Positions 6,807-11,648 of a stretch of DNA of 11,648 nt are shown in pieces. The notes beneath the pieces were generated by a model that searched no databases, was not told where the DNA came from, and worked only from the letters and a program-made list of their open reading frames with translations. The stretch is from assembly GCA_902984215.1 (NCBI GenBank), contig CADWAF010004440.1, forward strand, positions 1 through 11,648. Reading direction: 5' to 3'. The position numbers were made by a program, and so were the translations under genes. Numbering within the stretch: position 1 is the first letter of the stretch; each line of letters begins with the position of its first letter. This DNA is from Willaertia magna. Taxonomy: Eukaryota; Heterolobosea; Eutetramitea; Acrasida; Naegleriidae.

Positions 6807-6982
6807 TTTTTTTATATATTTTTAATTTTGATTTTTCAATTCGAAAATAATTTTTTTTATCAATTTAATGAAGGAATTGGAATAAAATAGTAACCCTCGA
6901 TTTTAGATGGACTTCTAATTAGTTTCTATCTGACTTTATTGTAATAATTCTAAAGAACTAAAATAATAATTGTCACTCTTTT
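6807..6982. promoter_or_regulatory. Head-to-head spacer between atg8 and the GTPase gene
   Basis: About 175 bp of A/T-rich DNA must supply upstream sequence for atg8 (minus) and the GTPase gene (plus). Only two ATGs occur on the plus strand (6868 and 6907). Both run into a stop within six codons with no GT before it, so neither can be a spliced first exon for the GTPase. Confidence 0.45.
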
Positions 6983-7975
6983 TTGGATTTTAATATTTTA
7001 AAATTTAAAATTAAAAAGGAAGTTTTACAACAATGTATTTCAATTGCTGAAAATGTAGAATATCATTTTAGGGAACCTTTAAAATGTTATTTACAATCAA
7101 ATGTTATTGATAAATTATTTAATGAATTACTGTATTATATTTCTTTCTTTACAATAAATTATTGTAAACAAAAAAAAGAAACAGTCAACCATTTTACAAT
7201 TAAAAATATTATTAATAATTTATTTAATTGTTTTTCTTGTTTCAACAATAATGAACATAACAATAATTTTGAACTATTATTACAAAACCAAAGCGATCAT
7301 TATAATATAGTTGACAATTACAATAATGATTTGAAAAAACAATTAACACAAATAAATTGTTTTATTTTTGGAATGAAAGAATGTGGAAAAACTAATTTTT
7401 TACGTTCGTTTGATTATCAAAGAATATTTATTGGACCAAATCCTTTAGAAAGTGCAAATACTCCAATTATCTTTACAAAATCAATTTTAATAATACCTCC
7501 GTCACATTACAATGATAATTATAAAAATGGTGTTATTGACAAAAACGAAGAAATTTATTTTCAATTAACTTGTTATGACGATTTTGAATTTAATAATAAA
7601 AATAGAACGAAACATTACAAAAAAGATTTTAATAACATTTTTAATTATAATGAACAGTGTAACGATTATGGTACAAATTATTTTATTTATTGTTTTGATA
7701 TTTCCAATAAGGAAAGTTTTTATTTTATTACAAAAAAATTACAAAAAGAAATTAAAGACGTAAAGAATTGTAAAGTAAAATGTGAAAGAATTTTAATTGG
7801 CTTAAAAAAAGATTTAGAAAGAAATGTTAATGTGAACGAAATTAATGAACTATGTGAATTGTATAAAATTCCTTATATAGAAGTTAGTAGTAAAACTTTT
7901 GACTCAATTAATGTACCATTTCTTTATATTGTTTTAATTAATTGTTTATTATCAAAAATTATTTGTAACAATTAA
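6983..7975 (+). CDS. Divergent Ras-like GTPase domain protein with helical N-terminal region; 5' end unresolved
   Basis: The frame is open from 6962 to the stop at 7975, and no in-frame ATG exists before the P-loop. Position 6983 is TTG and only nominal. Numbered from there (330 aa), residues 1-125 are helical, Asn/Lys-rich and unassigned. Residues 126-327 are a Ras/Rab-type G domain: P-loop GMKECGKT (130-137), a possible switch I Thr160, the strand FIYCFDISNKESF (234-246), a G4 motif LIGLKKD (271-277) and a G5 motif EVSSKT (300-305). G3, normally WDTAGQE, reads CYDDFEF, so the catalytic Gln is missing and hydrolysis is probably poor. G4 has Leu for the usual Asn/Thr. There is no C-terminal prenylation box (ends CNN). 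Very AT-rich codon use and the absent ATG allow a missed first exon, a non-AUG start, or a decaying gene. Confidence 0.6.
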   Translation: MDFNILKFKIKKEVLQQCISIAENVEYHFREPLKCYLQSNVIDKLFNELLYYISFFTINYCKQKKETVNHFTIKNIINNLFNCFSCFNNNEHNNNFELLLQNQSDHYNIVDNYNNDLKKQLTQINCFIFGMKECGKTNFLRSFDYQRIFIGPNPLESANTPIIFTKSILIIPPSHYNDNYKNGVIDKNEEIYFQLTCYDDFEFNNKNRTKHYKKDFNNIFNYNEQCNDYGTNYFIYCFDISNKESFYFITKKLQKEIKDVKNCKVKCERILIGLKKDLERNVNVNEINELCELYKIPYIEVSSKTFDSINVPFLYIVLINCLLSKIICNN

Positions 7976-8687
7976 AAGAATCGTTTTATACATTTTTGAA
8001 AATCTCAATTGACCAAATCTGACAATACACTTAAAGAATTTAACAATTATTTTTACAAAAAGTACTTTGTAACTTTACTTGTTAGTACTATTAAATAACG
8101 ATAACTAAAATTAATTGACAAAAAACAACAATTCAAAACAGTTATTGATTAATTGTAGCAAATACTTTTTATACACTTCACTAATATTTCCTTGGTGTCA
8201 AACCACCAAACAACTTTAATCTTTAGCTTATTACTTTATAGCTCTTTTTAAAGCAAGTTTTTTTTCAAAAGACTTTATACAGAAAATTAAATCAAGTCAG
8301 TAGATCAAAAGGACATTAAAAACAATCAAGATCTGAAAAGTTGTAAATTTCACACAATTTCATAAAGATCCACAACTAAAAATGATAGATTACATAAATT
8401 AATAAAACTTTCTTTTTAAAAATTAAACGATATAAATAAAGATGATCACAATTTTATTTATGTATCAAATAAGTAACATTTCTAATTTGGACTATTGATG
8501 TGAATTACTATAAATGGATCATTTTGGGGAGATAAATATTTCAAAATAAAATTAATGCTTTTTATGTGAAAGAAAAGTTCCACTTCAAAAGTAACTGGCA
8601 TTATTTGATTTCAGTTTTTATCATTTAAAATAAATAAACAACAACTCTAAACCAGCACTTTCAAAAAGTAACACAAAGATAACAATA
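7976..8687. promoter_or_regulatory. 0.7-kb spacer: 3' end of the GTPase gene and promoter/leader of the Asn-rich gene
   Basis: No ORF or RNA gene is visible in this A/T-rich stretch. It contains the inverted repeat TTGGTG-TCAAAC-CACCAA (8192-8209). Five GATC sites lie within 218 bp (8303, 8330, 8367, 8444, 8517), and a TATAAATA (8431-8438) is a possible TATA box about 250 bp before the ATG. A spacer this long in an otherwise compact window suggests a regulated gene downstream. Confidence 0.45.
8192..8209. promoter_or_regulatory. Inverted repeat TTGGTG-N6-CACCAA
   Basis: Perfect 6-bp arms flank TCAAAC. The site is about 480 bp upstream of the Asn-rich gene, and its right half, CCACCAAACAAC, is CA-rich. 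It could be a binding site for a dimeric factor. Confidence 0.35.
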
Positions 8688-10037
8688 ATGCCTCCAGCTT
8701 CATCAAGATTTGTTAATAATAGATCATCTCCTACTAATGACAACAATACCATTAACCACAATGGCCTATTGTCATCTACTGCAGGTAATGGCATTCACTT
8801 AAAGGTTGAGTCATTCAATGTAGCAATTGATCTTCCAGTTGTTGGCACTACTACAACAGCTATTGCAACTACTAGTTTAGCTTCTTATACACCACATCAA
8901 ATCAACTTAATGGAGCCAACAATTATTAAGAGCTGTACAACTAACATCAACAATCAAAATAATAACAATCCATTCGATCAACAATGGACAGTTAAAGGAG
9001 AGTATTATTACTCTAATGATTTACGTTGCCCTACTTTGCCAACACCAATTCAAACGCAAACGTTAAAGAAGAAGAAAGTAGTTTTAAATAATAATAATAA
9101 GAGTAATAATAATACCCCATCTTCCTCAACGTTATCTTCACCATGTCAATCTCCATCACAATTGACAAAAGGCACAATGTTTATAATGGATGATTTTTCA
9201 CCAAAACAACAACAAATTAATAATAATAATAATAATAAGGTCAACCGTAAGATGAGCATAAATTCATCACCATCAACAACAAGTAGTAGTAATCATTATA
9301 ATAATGGTAGTGTGGAACTATCTAAAATTACAAAGAAAAACCACAACAATAGTAACAGTAACAACAACAATTCAAAGAAACAATTGAATTGTCTATTTTA
9401 CGTGCAAACTTGTGAAAAGGGACAAGATGGTAAGTTAGTGGTGAAAAGAAAGAGAGAGAATGAAGAAAAAAGAAAAAGAAGAGAACAACAATTTATTATT
9501 AATACTATTAATGTAAATAATAAGACAACTTATTCTCCTCAATCAACTGCACAATCAGTTGACACTCCTGAATTGTCAGCTCCATTGTCAACTCTTTCAT
9601 TACAATGTAATGATAATATTTATAATAATAATCAAAATAATTGTAACAACAATTACAATAATCACTACCATCATCATAATACTAGTGGCTACAACGTTTG
9701 TGATAGACAACCACAAATCAATAATCAGTACATTAATAATAATAATAACAGTAGTTTCACTCCTGTAAACCAACAACAACACACTAATGAAGCTTTCTAT
9801 CATAACCATCATTATTCTGGCTCAATGATACCTGCAATAACTTCGAATACTGCCTTACCTGCATTTTCATATAATAATGATAATAACAACAATAGCATAG
9901 AGATTGCATTACAAAATGATAATAATGAACTTCCTTCCATTAACAGTTTGTTACAAGGAGAACTAATATCTACCTTTTCTTCGTTTATAAACAAACAAGA
10001 AAGATCAGGAATAAGTATTAGAGATATCCTTAATTAA
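8688..10037 (+). CDS. Asn-rich low-complexity protein, probably nuclear, function unknown
   Basis: I do not recognise this 449-aa protein. Most of it is Asn, Ser, Thr, Gln and His runs typical of dictyostelids. Islands that look constrained are 34-53 (NGIHLKVESFNVAIDLPVVG), 94-115 (NPFDQQWTVKGEYYYSNDLR), 233-270 (a hydrophobic strand NCLFYVQTCEKGQDGKLVV running into KRKRENEEKRKRREQQ), and the C-terminal 415-449 ending GISIRDILN. The KRKR/KRKRR cluster (253-266) is a good nuclear localisation signal and may contact nucleic acid. NPFDQQ also occurs in the CudA-like protein of this window, in nearly the same codons. A transcriptional regulator is a reasonable guess, no more. The start at 8688 (AACAATAATGCC) is the first in-frame ATG; no intron is needed. 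Confidence 0.7.
   Translation: MPPASSRFVNNRSSPTNDNNTINHNGLLSSTAGNGIHLKVESFNVAIDLPVVGTTTTAIATTSLASYTPHQINLMEPTIIKSCTTNINNQNNNNPFDQQWTVKGEYYYSNDLRCPTLPTPIQTQTLKKKKVVLNNNNKSNNNTPSSSTLSSPCQSPSQLTKGTMFIMDDFSPKQQQINNNNNNKVNRKMSINSSPSTTSSSNHYNNGSVELSKITKKNHNNSNSNNNNSKKQLNCLFYVQTCEKGQDGKLVVKRKRENEEKRKRREQQFIINTINVNNKTTYSPQSTAQSVDTPELSAPLSTLSLQCNDNIYNNNQNNCNNNYNNHYHHHNTSGYNVCDRQPQINNQYINNNNNSSFTPVNQQQHTNEAFYHNHHYSGSMIPAITSNTALPAFSYNNDNNNNSIEIALQNDNNELPSINSLLQGELISTFSSFINKQERSGISIRDILN
9219..9236 (+). repeat. (AAT)6 trinucleotide run coding for poly-Asn
   Basis: Six AAT codons in a row encode residues 178-183 of the Asn-rich protein. Interrupted AAT/AAC runs recur at about 9088-9114, 9340-9370 and 9730-9750. 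They account for the short antisense open frames over this gene. Confidence 0.8.
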
Positions 10038-10077
10038 ACATCTACCAATCATTCAATTAAATACTTGTAACATTAAA

Positions 10078-10083
10078 AATAAA
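10078..10083 (+). terminator. Poly(A) signal AATAAA for the Asn-rich gene
   Basis: AATAAA lies 41 nt after the stop codon, within the 245-bp convergent spacer before hop2. The spacer also holds a 7-bp-arm inverted repeat, AGTATTT-AC-AAATACT (10236-10251), near the hop2 3' end. Confidence 0.45.
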
Positions 10084-10235
10084 TAACTGTAAAAATACTT
10101 AATTTCATTAACACAATAAAACAAAATGTTTAATACATTAGCATTTCATTGAATTTGTCTTACAATATTATTATCATATAATTGTCACTAAAGTACAAGA
10201 ATAAAATTGTTGTTAAAAAAGCCTAGCTAAAAATT

Positions 10236-10251
10236 AGTATTTACAAATACT
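10236..10251. repeat. Inverted repeat AGTATTT-AC-AAATACT
   Basis: Perfect 7-bp arms lie around a 2-bp centre, 32 bp beyond the hop2 stop. With so small a loop it is better read as a near-palindrome than a hairpin. It may be chance in A/T-rich DNA. Confidence 0.4.
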
Positions 10252-10282
10252 CTTATTCTATAACATATAAAAGTATTTTCTT

Positions 10283-11305
10283 TTACACTAATTTACCAAT
10301 AGATTTAATATCTACATCATCTATCTCTATACCTTCTTCTTCCATAAATTCAGAAGGTTTCTTTTGTAATCCTTCTGATATACTATCTACAATATCCATG
10401 CAAATACTTTTTCTACTTCTCCACTCTTTCAAATACTTCTCCATATTCTTTAAAGCTAATTGTTTCTCTTCAGGTGTAATTAACTGAACAGAACCATTTT
10501 GTAATTTATCTAACTTTTCCTTCTTTTTATTCAAATCTTCTTCCTGTTTTTCAACATGTTCTACCAATTCTTCATTCGTTAAAGCCTTCAATAAACGATT
10601 CTTTTCATTCGTTAAAGTTGTATTTTCCGATTTTAATTCATGTAATTCTTGTTGTAATTCCTTAATTTCTTGATCAATCTCTTTTAATTCTTCTTTTGAT
10701 AAAACTTCAAGGCCATCTTGATTTCTCCACCAAATTTTAGTTTTACCATTTACTTTAACTGAAAGGGTCTCTGAACTTTCTAATTTATCTAAACATTTGG
10801 TAGCCATAGCCTTTTTAATTCTACCCTTCATATTATCAATTACATTCTGTAAACTATAAGGTCTATTAGATTTCTCAAAGAAATCCGCTATCATCTCTCG
10901 AGCCTCGGATTCAGATTTGATAACATCTACTTTTGTTTTTTTGGTATCTTTCTTTTTCGTTCCTTTAGATGATGATGAATCCTTTGCGGAATCTTTCTTT
11001 TTGGAAGAAGATGATTTCTTTGAGCTGCTGCTACTTTCCTTCTTTTTGGAAGTAGACTTCTTAGAACTTGATTTCTTCTTTTTCTTTCCACCATCTTCTT
11101 CATCGTCATCGTTTGCGGCTGTAGAGGTACTACTTGATGATTTCTTTTTCTTTTTACTTGGTTTGAAATCGTCATCTTCTTCTTCATCTACATTATTTAA
11201 AAATTCATTTTCATCTTCATCGTCTACAACTAATACTTCATCTTCATCATCTCCCGGAACGAATTCTTCTTCCTCTTCAGTCTTCTTTTTTCTTTTACCT
11301 GCCAT
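10283..11305 (-). CDS. hop2: Hop2 (PSMC3IP/TBPIP) homologous-pairing protein with long charged N-terminal extension
   Basis: This is a 340-aa protein. Residues about 130-340 match the whole Hop2 family, which is usually about 220 aa. There is a winged-helix DNA-binding domain (about 132-200, with FFEKSNRPYSLQNVIDNM, KAMATKCLDKL and GKTKIWWRNQDG). A long coiled coil follows (about 203-270). The C-terminal cap has ITPEEKQLALKNMEKYLKEW (276-295), a basic SRKS and EEEGIEIDD. Hop2 pairs with Mnd1 along the coiled coil and stimulates Rad51/Dmc1 strand invasion in meiosis. Residues 1-129 are extra: an acidic stretch (9-47), then Lys and Ser blocks (KKKKKSSSS, SSSKKSTSKKK) to about 125. The extension is probably disordered, nuclear and rich in phosphorylation sites. 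The start at 11305 (AACAAATGGCAGG) is well placed. The core assignment is firm; the role of the extension is unknown. Confidence 0.92.
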   Translation of the reverse strand: MAGKRKKKTEEEEEFVPGDDEDEVLVVDDEDENEFLNNVDEEEDDDFKPSKKKKKSSSSTSTAANDDDEEDGGKKKKKSSSKKSTSKKKESSSSSKKSSSSKKKDSAKDSSSSKGTKKKDTKKTKVDVIKSESEAREMIADFFEKSNRPYSLQNVIDNMKGRIKKAMATKCLDKLESSETLSVKVNGKTKIWWRNQDGLEVLSKEELKEIDQEIKELQQELHELKSENTTLTNEKNRLLKALTNEELVEHVEKQEEDLNKKKEKLDKLQNGSVQLITPEEKQLALKNMEKYLKEWRSRKSICMDIVDSISEGLQKKPSEFMEEEGIEIDDVDIKSIGKLV

Positions 11306-11648
11306 TTGTTAATATTATTATTTTACTTTATCCTCTATTAAAAACTATTATTCTACTGATTTGACAATTAAAAAAATCCTTATAGAAATGGATTTTATTC
11401 AAAAGTAATTTTTTTATTTTTTTAATGGTTTTATTCCACAATTTTTTCAGTTAAAAACTAAATTGACAGTATTCCAATTTTTGATGGAATTATTTACAAT
11501 GCTGTATCTAGGCAAAAACAAAAGAATATAGTGAGCGTATAGAATACAGCAGCACCGTCTTCACTAAATAATTGTACCATTCATTCGTACTTATATGCAT
11601 TAAAGTTGGATTAGCATTAATTAATGGTTGCTAAAATCTAATCAATTT
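11306..11648. promoter_or_regulatory. Upstream region of hop2, 343 bp, no gene seen
   Basis: No convincing ORF or RNA gene is visible. The first 150 bp are A/T-rich hop2 promoter. The inverted repeat ATTCCA/TGGAAT lies near 11472-11490. A segment at 11500-11565 with about 40% GC can form a hairpin. The segment may belong to a neighbouring gene beyond the window edge. Confidence 0.4.
11500..11551. repeat. Imperfect hairpin TGCTGTATCTA / TAGAATACAGCA
   Basis: The arms at 11500-11510 and 11540-11551 pair over 11 bp with one bulged base, around a 29-nt loop. The local GC of about 40% exceeds the flanks. It could be part of a small structured RNA or a protein-binding inverted repeat. Confidence 0.4.

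Noticed and set aside
6580..6825. An 81-aa plus-strand ORF over atg8
   Set aside because: It overlaps the well-supported atg8 exons and intron on the other strand and has no recognisable content.
9600..9812. A 70-aa minus-strand ORF (Ile/Val/Thr-rich) over the Asn-rich gene
   Set aside because: It is the mirror of AAT/AAC repeats, which read as ATT/GTT on the other strand. The same holds for the 60-aa ORF at 9812-9994.
10917..11312. A 131-aa plus-strand ORF over hop2, Ser/Phe/Leu-rich
   Set aside because: It is the antisense of the Asp/Glu/Lys codons of the Hop2 extension; the 86-aa minus-strand frame at 10927-11187 is likewise a frame-shifted shadow.

Overview
The window looks like nuclear DNA of an AT-rich amoebozoan, most likely a social amoeba (dictyostelid) or a close relative. 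The evidence is: very AT-rich spacers; proteins full of Asn, Ser, Thr and Gln runs; short introns with GT-AG ends (one with a perfect TACTAAC branch site); A-rich sequence before most start codons; and an Atg8 whose C-terminal half reads very like the Dictyostelium protein as I remember it. A transcription factor that resembles the dictyostelid CudA family fits this. The species cannot be fixed from the sequence alone. I see no transposon, CRISPR array, rRNA or tRNA.

Layout, left to right: (1) a two-exon, divergent adenylate-kinase-like gene on + (193-1090), whose intron splits the Walker A codons; (2) a two-exon gene of unknown function on - (1290-2258), convergent with gene 1; (3) a CudA-like nuclear DNA-binding protein on - (2637-3974); (4) the spliceosomal protein Prp31 on - (4199-6067), with an unusual, relatively GC-rich leader upstream; (5) the autophagy ubiquitin-like protein Atg8 on - (6339-6806), with a 12-nt first exon; (6) a divergent Ras-like GTPase on + (6983-7975), head to head with atg8 and without a visible ATG; (7) a low-complexity, Asn-rich, probably nuclear protein on + (8688-10037) behind a 0.7-kb spacer; (8) the meiotic recombination protein Hop2 on - (10283-11305), convergent with gene 7 and carrying a long charged N-terminal extension.

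The genes are separate eukaryotic transcription units with no shared pathway. Genes 2-5 lie in a same-strand row with spacers of about 140-380 bp. What deserves attention is mostly architectural: two ATG-less ORFs, one resolved as a second exon and one unresolved; lineage-type insertions in Prp31 and Hop2; a GTPase with a degenerate switch II and an unassigned helical N-terminus; an 18-nt near-identical stretch (NPFDQQ) shared by the CudA-like gene and the Asn-rich gene; and several compact motifs in the spacers.
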